From the NCBI RefSeq assembly GCF_039023475.1, contig NZ_JBCHVB010000006.1, positions 124,001 to 188,000 on the forward strand: 64,000 bases of DNA, given 5' to 3'. Below the pieces are notes generated by a model, which made no database searches, was not told where the DNA came from, and saw only the letters and a program-made list of their open reading frames with translations. The position numbers and the translations under genes are program-made. The stretch comes from Erwinia sp039023475. Its GTDB lineage: Bacteria; Pseudomonadota; Gammaproteobacteria; Enterobacterales; Enterobacteriaceae. Shown piece after piece: positions 1 to 8,727 of the stretch (the first letter of the stretch is position 1; every line of letters begins with the position of its first letter).

Positions 1-1079
1 AAAGCATGCAGCCCGCAGGTGAAGGCCTGTTGCAACAGCAGTTCGAGCAGCTCAAACAGAAGCTGGCGGCGGAAGGCTTGTTTGAACAGCAGCATAAACA
101 GCCGCTGCCCGATCCCGCGCACCAGGTTGGCGTTATCACCTCCTCCACCGGCGCGGCATTGCATGATGTCCTGCGCGTGCTGCATCGCCGCGATCCCTCG
201 CTGCCCGTCGTTATCTATCCCACGCCTGTTCAGGGTGCGGAGGCGCCAGCGAGCATCGTGCGGGCGATAGAAGTGGCCAACCGACGCGGTGAGTGTGATG
301 TGCTGATTGTTGGACGCGGCGGTGGCTCCCTTGAAGATTTGTGGAGCTTTAACGATGAGCGCGTGGCGCGCGCCATTTACGCCAGCCGCATTCCCATCGT
401 CAGCGCCGTGGGCCATGAGACGGATGTGACCATCGCCGATTTCGTCGCCGATCTTCGTGCGCCGACGCCTTCTGCCGCAGCGGAGCTGGTCAGCCGGAAT
501 CAGATTGAGCTGCTGCGCCAGCTACAAAGCCAGCAGCAAAGGCTGGAAATGGCAATGGACTATTTTCTTGCGCAGAAAAACCGCCAGTTTTCCCGTCTGC
601 ACCATCAGCTTCAGCAGCAGCACCCGCAGCTGCGTCTGGCACGCCAGCAGACCGCGCTGATGAGGCTACAGCGCCGCCTGGACGATGTGATGCAAATCCA
701 CCTGCGCCAGGCGGACCGTCGCTTAGATCAGGTTACACAGCGCCTGAGCGCCTTCCAGCCGCAGAACCGCATTCATCGCCTCCAGCAGCAGTTCCAGCAG
801 TGGCAGTATCGTCTTCAGCAGGCGGTGCAGCAGCAGCTTAACGGCGATAAGCAGCGTTTCGCCACGCTTGCTGCGCAGCTTGAAGGCGTCAGTCCGCTGG
901 CGACGCTGGCGCGCGGTTTCAGCGTGACAACCTCCTCTGAGGGAGAGGTGATTAAGCAGACCCGCCAGCTACAGCCGGGCGATCTGCTGAAGACCCGGCT
1001 GGATGACGGCTGGGTGGAAAGCGAAGTCACCGCCATCACGCCACAAAAGAAACCCCGCAAAAGCAAAAAAGCCTCCTGA
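1..1079 (+). CDS. xseA: Exodeoxyribonuclease VII large subunit (3' part)
   Basis: Catalytic subunit of exonuclease VII, which degrades single-stranded DNA to short oligonucleotides in complex with many copies of XseB. The gene is cut by the window start: about 358 codons remain of the usual ~456, so the N-terminal OB-fold is missing. Visible are the conserved core beginning QVGVITSSTGAA, the glycine-rich VGRGGGSLEDLW segment and the VGHETDVTIADFVADLRAPTPSAAAE block, followed by a long Gln-rich coiled coil typical of the family and a basic C-terminus. The first in-window ATG (position 6) is an internal residue, not a start. A short hairpin follows the stop but lacks a T-run. Confidence 0.97.
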   Translation, partial: SMQPAGEGLLQQQFEQLKQKLAAEGLFEQQHKQPLPDPAHQVGVITSSTGAALHDVLRVLHRRDPSLPVVIYPTPVQGAEAPASIVRAIEVANRRGECDVLIVGRGGGSLEDLWSFNDERVARAIYASRIPIVSAVGHETDVTIADFVADLRAPTPSAAAELVSRNQIELLRQLQSQQQRLEMAMDYFLAQKNRQFSRLHHQLQQQHPQLRLARQQTALMRLQRRLDDVMQIHLRQADRRLDQVTQRLSAFQPQNRIHRLQQQFQQWQYRLQQAVQQQLNGDKQRFATLAAQLEGVSPLATLARGFSVTTSSEGEVIKQTRQLQPGDLLKTRLDDGWVESEVTAITPQKKPRKSKKAS

Positions 1080-1187
1080 CCTCAGAAGGCCACGCCAGAA
1101 AGTCCCGACTTGCGCGCGTGGTCACCGCACCTCTATTTCCTGGCGACTATACTTTTCAGACACACACTGTCGACCAAGGAGCCAGGT

Positions 1188-2201
1188 ATGCACTATGGCG
1201 TTATTCCTCCCTATATTCTGCGTAAAATCATCGATAACGGTTCAGATCGGCAACAGAGTTATGCACGTCATACCCTGATGCACGTTCAAACGCTGATGGC
1301 TGAAAACTTCCCCCGTCCCGACGGCGCGCAGACCAGTAAAGCTGGCACGGTTGAGCGGGAGATCTACGATGCGGAACAGACGCAGAATCTGCCCGGCAAG
1401 CTGGTGCGCAGCGAAGGTCAGCCGGGCAATGACGATCCCGCTACCGGCGAGGCCTATGATTATCTGGGCGTCACCTATGACTTCTTCTGGCAGGCCTACC
1501 AGCGCAACTCGCTGGATAATCAGGGGCTGACGCTGAAGGGCACTGTACATTACGGCAAGGATTATCAGAACGCCTTCTGGAACGGACAGCAAATGGTGTT
1601 CGGCGACGGTGACGGTGAAATTTTTAACCGCTTCACTATCGCGCTGGACATTATCGCCCACGAGCTGGCGCACGGCGTGACGGAAACCGAAGCGGGACTG
1701 ATCTATTTCGAACAGGCGGGCGCGCTGAACGAATCCCTCTCTGACGTCTTCGGCTCGCTGGTGAAACAGTTTCACCTCAAGCAGACGGCAGATCGGGCAG
1801 ACTGGATTATCGGTGAAGGACTGCTGGCGGAAGGCATTAACGGGAAAGGGTTACGCTCTATGTCTGCGCCGGGTACGGCCTATGACGATCCACTGCTGGG
1901 CAAAGACCCACAGCCTGCCGATATGCAGGGCTATATTCAGACCCGCGACGACAATGGCGGCGTCCACCTCAATTCCGGCATTCCTAACCGGGCATTTTAT
2001 CTGGCCGCTCAGGCGCTCGGCGGTTATGCGTGGGAGCAGGCGGGTTACGCCTGGTATGATGCGCTTTGTGACCGTGCCCTGCCCCAAAACGCCGACTTTA
2101 AAACCTTCGCCCAGTTCACGGTGCGTCACGGGCAGCAGCGCTTTGACAAGTCGGTCGGCCAGGCTATTGAAGACGCCTGGAAAGAGGTTGGCGTGTCATG
2201 A
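1188..2201 (+). CDS. Protealysin-like M4 (thermolysin family) metalloprotease
   Basis: Zinc metalloprotease of the M4 family, 337 aa, close in size to Serratia protealysin and without a signal peptide. The zinc motif HELAH gives H138, E139 and H142, the third ligand is E162 in NESLSDVFG, and the catalytic His is H240 in VHLNSG. The short N-terminal part (first ~45 residues, with PPYILRKI) matches the protealysin-type propeptide. The ATG at 1188 is chosen because AAGGAG lies 8 bases upstream and the propeptide begins there; an upstream in-frame start lacks this site. It overlaps the emfourin gene by 4 bp (ATGA), so the two are probably translationally coupled. Protealysins are known as cytoplasmic or contact-released proteases implicated in bacterial interactions; the target here is unknown. 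Confidence 0.93.
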   Translation: MHYGVIPPYILRKIIDNGSDRQQSYARHTLMHVQTLMAENFPRPDGAQTSKAGTVEREIYDAEQTQNLPGKLVRSEGQPGNDDPATGEAYDYLGVTYDFFWQAYQRNSLDNQGLTLKGTVHYGKDYQNAFWNGQQMVFGDGDGEIFNRFTIALDIIAHELAHGVTETEAGLIYFEQAGALNESLSDVFGSLVKQFHLKQTADRADWIIGEGLLAEGINGKGLRSMSAPGTAYDDPLLGKDPQPADMQGYIQTRDDNGGVHLNSGIPNRAFYLAAQALGGYAWEQAGYAWYDALCDRALPQNADFKTFAQFTVRHGQQRFDKSVGQAIEDAWKEVGVS

Positions 2202-2533
2202 AAAACAGGCTTCCTGAACTGAGCGATGATGCCGTCATCGATATGGCACGGGAAGGCGGCTTCGCGTATATCCCTAAACTGTCCGGGCCGCGCCGTATTG
2301 CACTGGCGCAGCTAAGCCCACCTCAGCGTGAGCATGTCTGTAGCGTGCTTCGCCAGGCGCTGCCGCTTGGCGAGCCGCCGGGTGAAGAAAACCCTGCCGG
2401 ACGTGGCGACCAGCGCTATTTCCGCATTGAGATCAGCTACGCCACCTCGCATCACGCAGGCAGTATTGTCCTGCTGATACCAGAAGATTTAGCGCCGCCG
2501 GAACTGCTACAGCTCTGGCAGGAGGGGCAATAG
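2198..2533 (+). CDS. Emfourin-like protealysin inhibitor
   Basis: A 111-aa protein whose start overlaps the protealysin stop by 4 bp, with GAGG in the protease coding end as ribosome binding site. In Serratia and relatives a small protein encoded at this place (emfourin, M4in) is a tight slow-binding inhibitor of the protease. Size, position and the composition (conserved GDQRYFRIEISYA and SIVLLIPEDLAPPEL segments) fit that family. The pairing suggests the cell protects itself against its own cytoplasmic protease. I assign it from context and general resemblance, not from an alignment. Confidence 0.8.
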   Translation: MKNRLPELSDDAVIDMAREGGFAYIPKLSGPRRIALAQLSPPQREHVCSVLRQALPLGEPPGEENPAGRGDQRYFRIEISYATSHHAGSIVLLIPEDLAPPELLQLWQEGQ

Positions 2534-2602
2534 CGCTCCCCCACCAGCAAAATTTTCAAATGATGATATTACTTCTTATCGGCCAGACGCTCCGTCCTCG
2601 CC

Positions 2603-2641
2603 AAAAAAAATCCCCCGCCATAAATGACGGGGGATTTTATT
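2603..2641. terminator. Bidirectional rho-independent terminator
   Basis: A stem with TCCCCCG and CGGGGGA arms is preceded by a run of eight A and followed by TTTTAT, so it can end transcription from emfourin (+) and from the PQQ dehydrogenase (-). Confidence 0.85.
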
Positions 2642-2660
2642 ACTGCATCAGGTTAGCGTA

Positions 2661-5093
2661 TTACTTATCCAGCGCGAACGCGATCACATAATCACCACGA
2701 TCCGGCGACTGACGTGCACCGCCCGCTGAAATCACGATGTACTGTTTACCCGTTTTCGGCGACTTGTAGCTCATTGGGCCGCCCTGGCTGCCGACCGGCA
2801 GACGCGCTTTCCAGACTTCTTTACCCGTTGAGGTATCAAAGGCGCGCAGATAGTAGTCCTGCGTTCCGGCGATAAAGACCAGACCGCCCTGCGTGGCAAG
2901 CGTGCCGCCCAATGTCGGCATACCTACCGGCATCTGTGCATGCATCTTGATGCCAAATGGTCCGGTGTCCTGCACGGTGCCTACCGGAACCTGCCAGACC
3001 AGCTTCTGCGTTTTCATATCAATTGCAGAGAGCGTGCCAAACGGCGGCTTCTGGCAAGGGATGCCCAGCGGCGACATAAAGCGGTTTTTATTCACCGCAT
3101 AAGGTGTTCCCTTAAGTGGTACGGCGCCCATGCCGGTGTTGATCGCTTCACCGCCGTTGCTGCCGCGTGAAATAGCGTCGGTGTTTGCCGGGATCATCTC
3201 TACCCACAGACCAAGACGCATATCGTTGACGAAGATATAGTTATTGTTCGGATCGGTAGAGAGGCTGCCCCAGTTCATTCCTCCCAGCGAGCCCGGGAAG
3301 CTGAGCGCCCTGTCGGTGCCCGGCACGGTATAAAGACCGTCATAACGCATCGATTTAAAGGCGATGCGACAGGCCAGCTGATCGAACGGCGTAGCGCCCC
3401 ACATATCTGATTCGGTCAGGGTCTGGGCACCGATCTGCGGCATACCTACTGATTTCGGCTGCGTTGCAGAGTATTGCTCGCCCGGAATGTTGCCTCTTTT
3501 AACAGGGACTTCTTTCACTTCCGTCAGCGGCTTACCGGTCAGGCGATCGAGGACATAGATCTGCCCCGCTTTCGTCCCGATGACCACGGCTGGCGTGGTG
3601 GAGCCGTCTTTCTGAGGAAAGTCGATCAGGCTTGGCTGCATCGGCAGGTCAAAGTCCCACAGATCGTTATGCACGGTCTGGTAGACCCACTTCTCGTGGC
3701 CCGTCGTGGCATCCACCGCCAGGATGGAGGCACCATATTTATGATCCAGTGGCTTACGGTCCGCGCCCCACAGGTCTACTGATGAACTTCCCATCGGGAT
3801 AAACACAGTATTCATTGCGGGATCGTAGGACATTGGCGCCCAGGAGTTCGGCGTACTGCGGGCATAGTGCTGACCATCCTGCAATTTAGCATTCGGGTCT
3901 TCGTTACCGCTATCGAACGCCCAGCGCATTTCACCGGTCATTACGTCAAAACCACGGATAACCCCACCCGGCATATCGGTCTGGACGTTATCCGCTACGC
4001 GACCACCGACCACCACGGTAGTGCCCGCCAGCGTAGGTGCGGAAGTCAGCTGATACTTAGGATCCTGAGCATCGCCAAGGCCTTTTTTCAGATCGACTTC
4101 GCCATTGTTGCCAAAGTTCTGGCACAGTTCGCCATTATCAGCGTTAACCGCAATCAGCCGCGCATCAATGGTGTTCATCAGAAGACGGCGCTGGCAGGTA
4201 TCACCCGCTGCTAAAGAAACCGGCGAGACGGGCGTGGAGCCAGGCACGCTCGGTTGCGTCAAAGGTTTGGTGGCATCAAAGTAAGCGAGCCCGCGGCAGC
4301 GGTTCCAGACTTCGGCCTGCGCGTTGACTTCGTGCTTCCAGATCTCTTTGCCGGTATCCGCGTTGACCGCAATAATGTTGTTGTGCGGCGTGCAGAGATA
4401 GAGAACGTCACCAATCTGCAACGGCGTTTGCTGATCTTCAGCACCGTTGCCGGTGGGGCTTTCAGGAATATCCCCCGTACGGTAGGTCCAGGCAACCTTC
4501 AGATCTTTTACGTTATCGCGCGTAATCTGGTCCAGCGCGACGAAGCGGCTGCCGCCCGGCGTATTGCCATAGTTATCCCAGTTTTTTTGCTCGGCCGCTT
4601 TATCAACCGGCTTCAGCGGCAGCTCAGTACCGTTCGTTACCGGTGAATGGGGCTGGAACATCTGCACAAGAGTCACCACCATGCCGGCAGCCACAACAGC
4701 GGCAGTCGCAAAGGCGGGTTTAGCGCCAGAGGTTTTCCCTTCATGCTTACGCAGCGCAGGCAACGTCAGCACCACCACCACCAGCAGGCCGGCCAGCGTC
4801 ATCAGACGTGAAACCAGCGGCCAGAAATCCAGGCCAACCTCCGCAAGGGCCCAGATGGCCGAGCCGACAAACACCGCGGCGAAAAGGAGGACGGCAGAGG
4901 ATTTGCGACGGAATAGCTGGATAGCGGACAGGACGGTGACAATCCCGGCAATAACGAAATACCAGCTACCGCCCAGCGAAACCAGTTTCCCGCCGCCAAT
5001 CACAAAGTAAAGGCCGGTTGCCAGCAGCACCAGCCCCAGCGCAACGCACCACAGGCCCAGCCATTTAGAGGACCGGGCATTCATTTGAGACAT
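2661..5093 (-). CDS. Membrane-bound PQQ-dependent dehydrogenase, glucose/quinate/shikimate family
   Basis: An 810-aa quinoprotein of the Gcd/QuiA family, which oxidises a sugar or polyol in the periplasm and passes electrons to ubiquinone. The first ~150 residues hold five hydrophobic segments with the family signature IGGG.LVSLGGSWYFVIAG. The rest is a periplasmic eight-bladed PQQ propeller with repeated W-type motifs (ENPGG, KEIWKH, HEKWVYQTVHNDLWDFDLP, LVWQVPVG, KEVWKARLPVG). An AGGAG site lies about 10 bases before the ATG. Glucose dehydrogenase is possible, but the C-terminal half differs from E. coli Gcd, and quinate or another substrate cannot be excluded. No pqq biosynthesis genes lie nearby. 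It is absent from this position in E. coli. Confidence 0.9.
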   Translation of the reverse strand: MSQMNARSSKWLGLWCVALGLVLLATGLYFVIGGGKLVSLGGSWYFVIAGIVTVLSAIQLFRRKSSAVLLFAAVFVGSAIWALAEVGLDFWPLVSRLMTLAGLLVVVVLTLPALRKHEGKTSGAKPAFATAAVVAAGMVVTLVQMFQPHSPVTNGTELPLKPVDKAAEQKNWDNYGNTPGGSRFVALDQITRDNVKDLKVAWTYRTGDIPESPTGNGAEDQQTPLQIGDVLYLCTPHNNIIAVNADTGKEIWKHEVNAQAEVWNRCRGLAYFDATKPLTQPSVPGSTPVSPVSLAAGDTCQRRLLMNTIDARLIAVNADNGELCQNFGNNGEVDLKKGLGDAQDPKYQLTSAPTLAGTTVVVGGRVADNVQTDMPGGVIRGFDVMTGEMRWAFDSGNEDPNAKLQDGQHYARSTPNSWAPMSYDPAMNTVFIPMGSSSVDLWGADRKPLDHKYGASILAVDATTGHEKWVYQTVHNDLWDFDLPMQPSLIDFPQKDGSTTPAVVIGTKAGQIYVLDRLTGKPLTEVKEVPVKRGNIPGEQYSATQPKSVGMPQIGAQTLTESDMWGATPFDQLACRIAFKSMRYDGLYTVPGTDRALSFPGSLGGMNWGSLSTDPNNNYIFVNDMRLGLWVEMIPANTDAISRGSNGGEAINTGMGAVPLKGTPYAVNKNRFMSPLGIPCQKPPFGTLSAIDMKTQKLVWQVPVGTVQDTGPFGIKMHAQMPVGMPTLGGTLATQGGLVFIAGTQDYYLRAFDTSTGKEVWKARLPVGSQGGPMSYKSPKTGKQYIVISAGGARQSPDRGDYVIAFALDK

Positions 5094-5554
5094 GGTAAAA
5101 ATACTCCTGAACTAAATAGAGCTTTAGCACAATATTCATTTCCGATCCCTGTCCGTCACGCATAAAGCGGCGTAAAGCAAAATGAATATTATTCTTCAGT
5201 CACTTATTTTCATTAACAAATCATTACGGGTCAGTTCCCGTCCATTGTTCGCTGAAGCCGCTGTAGTCGCCCTTCCGAGGGGGCTGCAGCTTACAATCAA
5301 CGCCAAAATTGTACCATACGGTACATATTTTAATATACATAAACTTAACAAACCTGAGGTGTCGCTTTAGTAATCCGTGTTAATTCAGGCAGGTGAACGC
5401 AACGGGATTAACGGTTTTACAAGGTACAACGGATAGCATCAGCGCCATGATGCGCAAAGAAAGCAGCCGGACATAGCTGATGAGAATAGCGATATAGCGG
5501 AGAAATGGGAGATCATGCAAAATGCCGCCTTACGCGGCTCTGTTCAGGAAGGCG
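5094..5554. other. Intergenic region with an operator-like inverted repeat
   Basis: About 460 bp without a convincing gene between the PQQ dehydrogenase start and the yfgJ stop. It must hold the dehydrogenase promoter (read on the minus strand). At 5310-5325 there is a TGTACC-ATAC-GGTACA inverted repeat in an AT-rich setting, which looks like a dimeric repressor site of the TetR type. A small hairpin at 5524-5538 serves yfgJ. A 62-codon plus-strand frame at 5182 has no family resemblance and I do not call it. Confidence 0.6.
5518..5538 (-). terminator. Terminator downstream of yfgJ
   Basis: On the minus strand GCCGCG-TAAG-GCGGC is followed by ATTTTGC, shortly after the yfgJ stop. The U-tract is short, so moderate strength is expected. 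Confidence 0.6.
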
Positions 5555-5782
5555 CTAAAGTGTTTCAACCAGCGGGACAAATTCTACGCGTTGTTTAGAG
5601 ATCAGCCCGTGGCCGTTCGTGCAGAAATAATCCACGGCGCCGCAGGCTTTAAGAACCTGCACCGGCTGACGGCAATCGGGGCAAACGGCCTGCATGCCAA
5701 AGCTGCGCTGGCACCCTTCGCAATGGAAACGATCCTCACCGGCAATCAACACATGCTGGCATTCGGGGCAATGCTCATTCAT
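5555..5782 (-). CDS. yfgJ: YfgJ zinc-ribbon protein
   Basis: Small 75-aa protein of unknown function, conserved in enterobacteria next to der. It carries paired CxxC knuckles (CPEC, CEGC, CPDC and a later C..NGH) typical of a double zinc ribbon. The start at 5782 (MNEHCPEC) is chosen because GGAG lies 7 bases upstream and it fits the E. coli length of 71 aa; an in-frame start 39 bases further up has no ribosome binding site. It lies downstream of der but the der terminator separates the two. Confidence 0.88.
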   Translation of the reverse strand: MNEHCPECQHVLIAGEDRFHCEGCQRSFGMQAVCPDCRQPVQVLKACGAVDYFCTNGHGLISKQRVEFVPLVETL

Positions 5783-5813
5783 AGCGCTCTCCTGTGTCTT
5801 CTGTCGATCAGTA

Positions 5814-5840
5814 TAAAACAAAAGGGGCCGGTGCGGCCCC
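5814..5840 (-). terminator. Terminator of der
   Basis: On the minus strand GGGGCCG-CAC-CGGCCCC is followed by TTTTGTTTTA, eight bases after the der stop. A classic rho-independent terminator. Confidence 0.88.
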
Positions 5841-5847
5841 TTGCGGA

Positions 5848-7338
5848 TTAACGTTTATTTTTCTTGAGATGGCTGATCAGACGCTTGCGCTTGCGCTGCT
5901 GATTTGGCGTCAGCATATTACGCTTACCGGCGAACGGGTTATCGCCTTCCTTAAACTGGATGCGGATCGGCGTGCCCATAATTTCCAGCGAACGACGGAA
6001 ATAGTTCATCAGATAGCGCTTGTAGGAATCCGACAGGTCTTTCACCTGGTTTCCGTGTATTACCACAATCGGTGGGTTATATCCCCCGGCGTGGGCATAC
6101 TTCAGCTTAACGCGGCGTCCCTGAACCAACGGCGGCTGATGGTCATCGGCCGCCATATTCATGATGCGGGTCAGCATGGAGGTATTCACGCGGCGCGTCG
6201 AGCAGTCATAAGCCTCGGTGACCGACTCAAACAGATTGCCGACGCCGCTGCCGTGCAGCGCGGAAATAAAGTGCACACGGGCGAAGTCGATAAAGCCCAG
6301 ACGGTAGTCCAGCGCCTCTTTCACTTCTTCACGCACTTCCTGCGACAGGCCATCCCACTTATTGACCACAATCACCAGCGAACGGCCACTGTTAAGGATA
6401 AAGCCCAGCAGCGACAGATCCTGATCGGAGATGCCTTCATGCGCGTCAATGACCAGCATTACCACGTTGGCATCTTCGATCGCCTGAAGCGTCTTGATCA
6501 CCGAGAACTTCTCAACGGTCTCAGTCACCTTGCCGCGCTTGCGCACGCCAGCGGTATCGATCAGCACATATTCGCGGCCATCACGCTCCATCGGAATATA
6601 AATGCTGTCGCGGGTGGTGCCCGGCATGTCATACACCACCACGCGGTCTTCACCCAGAATGCGGTTAGTCAGCGTTGACTTGCCGACGTTAGGACGTCCG
6701 ACAATCGCCAGCTTAATCGGCAGATCGAGCGGGTTAAAGTCGTCCTCTTCCTCTTCCGGCAGTTCGCCGCTCTCCTGCGCGGCCAGCGCCGCCCAGTAAG
6801 CTTCGTTTTCTTCTTCTTCGGTCAGCTCCGCCTCGGGTGCGACATCATCCATCCAGGGCAGCAGAACCATCTCAAGCAGGCTGGTGACGCCGCGCCCGTG
6901 AGAAGCGGCGATAGGATGGATCTCTCCCAGGCCGAGCGAATAAAAATCCACGACGGCGGAATCGGGATCCATGCCGTCGGTTTTATTCGCCACCAGAAAA
7001 GTCGGTTTCTGACGGCTGCGCAGATGCTGGGCGATCGCCTGATCGGCTGGCATCAAGCCGGCACGGGCATCGACCATAAACAGCACCACGTCAGCTTCTT
7101 CGATCGCCAACAGGGACTGCGCGGCCATGCGCGTCTCCACGCCCTCTTCGTTGCCATCAATACCGCCGGTATCGATGCAAATAAACTCCCGCCCTTCAAC
7201 CTCGGCGCGACCGTATTTACGGTCACGCGTCAGGCCCGGGAAATCCGCGACCAGCGCATCTCGCGTGCGGGTTAAGCGGTTAAAAAGGGTGGATTTCCCC
7301 ACATTGGGACGCCCGACCAGCGCGACCACAGGTACCAT
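5848..7338 (-). CDS. der: Ribosome biogenesis GTPase Der (EngA)
   Basis: Essential double-GTPase for 50S subunit maturation, 496 aa (E. coli 490). Two G domains are visible, each with a GRPNVGKST P-loop (near residues 9 and 215), DxPG/DTAG switch motifs and NKxD motifs (NKTDG, NKWDG). An acidic linker EELPEEEEDDFN joins them, and a KH-like C-terminal domain ends in a basic tail PNQQRKRKRLISHLKKNKR. The gene lies downstream of bamB on the same strand, with a hairpin between them. Confidence 0.98.
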   Translation of the reverse strand: MVPVVALVGRPNVGKSTLFNRLTRTRDALVADFPGLTRDRKYGRAEVEGREFICIDTGGIDGNEEGVETRMAAQSLLAIEEADVVLFMVDARAGLMPADQAIAQHLRSRQKPTFLVANKTDGMDPDSAVVDFYSLGLGEIHPIAASHGRGVTSLLEMVLLPWMDDVAPEAELTEEEENEAYWAALAAQESGELPEEEEDDFNPLDLPIKLAIVGRPNVGKSTLTNRILGEDRVVVYDMPGTTRDSIYIPMERDGREYVLIDTAGVRKRGKVTETVEKFSVIKTLQAIEDANVVMLVIDAHEGISDQDLSLLGFILNSGRSLVIVVNKWDGLSQEVREEVKEALDYRLGFIDFARVHFISALHGSGVGNLFESVTEAYDCSTRRVNTSMLTRIMNMAADDHQPPLVQGRRVKLKYAHAGGYNPPIVVIHGNQVKDLSDSYKRYLMNYFRRSLEIMGTPIRIQFKEGDNPFAGKRNMLTPNQQRKRKRLISHLKKNKR

Positions 7339-7441
7339 ATTGAAGCCTCATGACAAAAATAAACGCCTGATCCACATGCTGCGGCAGCCAGAAAAACGGC
7401 CACAGGTCAGGCTAACGGCGTAAAGGATACCACGCCCTGAG

Positions 7442-7477
7442 AAAAACGAAACGGCCCCTGACGAATCAGGAGCCGTT
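7442..7477 (-). terminator. Hairpin between bamB and der
   Basis: On the minus strand AACGGCTCCTGA and TCAGGGGCCGTT arms (one mismatch pair) around TTCG are followed by TCGTTTTT. It probably ends or attenuates the hisS-yfgM-bamB transcript ahead of der. Confidence 0.7.
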
Positions 7478-7502
7478 ATCTGCTGGCAGTAAGGTGACGG
7501 GG

Positions 7503-8684
7503 TTAGCGGGTAAACGCGTAAACTTCGCCGCCCTTCGCCTGAATTAACAGCTTATCACTGGCCACCACAGGTTCAGTCTGGAAGCCGGAGCTGTCCACTT
7601 CCTGCTGCGCAACAAAGCGTCCGTCGGTGGTATTGATCCAGTGCAGATAGCCTTCACTGTCGCCAACCACCAGGTAACCATTATAGAGCACCGGTGAAGT
7701 CAGGATACGGTGCAGCAGATCGCTCTGACGCCAGATGGTGACACCACCTTCCGTACTCAGCGCAATCACACGATCGTCCTGATCGACCAGATAGATGCGA
7801 CCCGCATCCACGACCATATCTTTTACCGAGCCAATTTCACGCTTCCACAAAATCTGGCCTGAGCGCAGATCCAGCGCGCTGAGATTACCGTTATAGGCCA
7901 GGGCATAGACCACGCCATTGTCCACGATCGGGGTCATATCCACATCGGCCAAACGATCGATTTCCGTCGCGCCCGTTGGCTGGGAGATACGCTGCTGCCA
8001 GATAATCTGACCCTGATTCATGATCACCGCGCTGACCCGGCCATTATCGCCGCCGACAATCGCAGCGCCGAACGCGGTGGCAGGCGCTGATTCACCGCGC
8101 AGAGAGAGCGCTGGTACATCAAGATTCACCGACCATTTGATGGCACCGCTGTTCTGATCGAGCCCCTGCAACATACCGTTGCTGGTATGGACCAGCACCA
8201 GGCCGTCGCTGACAACCGGGCGGGAAAGGACTTCGCCTGCGGCTTTCGTCTGCCAGGCGATGGAGCCATCGCTGCTGTTAAGGGCATAAACCTGGGCACG
8301 CTCGCTGCCGAGGTAGACGTGCGCGCCGTCCGCGGTCACACCGCCGGAGAGCAGAGCCGAACGGTTTCTGGAGAAGAAGCCGGTTTTTTCTGCCAGATCC
8401 ACTTCCCACTTTTTACTGCCGTCGCCCGAGTTGAGCGCTTTAACGAGGCCATGGCGGTCAGCCGCGTAAACGGTGTTGTCAGCCCAGGCCGGGTGCAGGT
8501 TAGAATAGAACTCACCCACGCCATCGCCCACGGACGTACTCCAGACTTTTTCTGGCGTAAACTGGTTTTCCACCTTCGGCAGCGGCGACATTTTAACGAC
8601 GTCTTCTTCACCGCTGAACCATGAACATCCGCTAAGTAAGGTAACTGAAATCAGTCCCGGCAGAAGTATTTTACGCAATTCCAT
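7503..8684 (-). CDS. bamB: Outer-membrane assembly lipoprotein BamB
   Basis: Beta-propeller lipoprotein of the BAM complex that inserts beta-barrel proteins into the outer membrane; it contacts BamA. 393 aa (E. coli 392). The lipobox LLSGC at residues 16-20 predicts signal peptidase II processing and outer-membrane anchoring. The body shows repeated PQQ-like blade motifs such as GSKKWEVDLAEKTG, GSIAWQTKAAGE, GQILWKREIGS and GVTIWRQ. It follows yfgM on the same strand, 43 bp away, as in E. coli. Confidence 0.97.
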   Translation of the reverse strand: MELRKILLPGLISVTLLSGCSWFSGEEDVVKMSPLPKVENQFTPEKVWSTSVGDGVGEFYSNLHPAWADNTVYAADRHGLVKALNSGDGSKKWEVDLAEKTGFFSRNRSALLSGGVTADGAHVYLGSERAQVYALNSSDGSIAWQTKAAGEVLSRPVVSDGLVLVHTSNGMLQGLDQNSGAIKWSVNLDVPALSLRGESAPATAFGAAIVGGDNGRVSAVIMNQGQIIWQQRISQPTGATEIDRLADVDMTPIVDNGVVYALAYNGNLSALDLRSGQILWKREIGSVKDMVVDAGRIYLVDQDDRVIALSTEGGVTIWRQSDLLHRILTSPVLYNGYLVVGDSEGYLHWINTTDGRFVAQQEVDSSGFQTEPVVASDKLLIQAKGGEVYAFTR

Positions 8685-8727
8685 GAAATCCCTCTTAAGC
8701 CCGTTGAGGCAATTTTAACTGCCGGGA

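Noticed and set aside
1066..1095. Hairpin after xseA as a terminator
   Set aside because: The stem is short with mismatches and there is no T-run.
5182..5370. 62-codon plus-strand frame upstream of the PQQ dehydrogenase
   Set aside because: No ribosome binding site or recognisable domain; it runs through the operator-like repeat.
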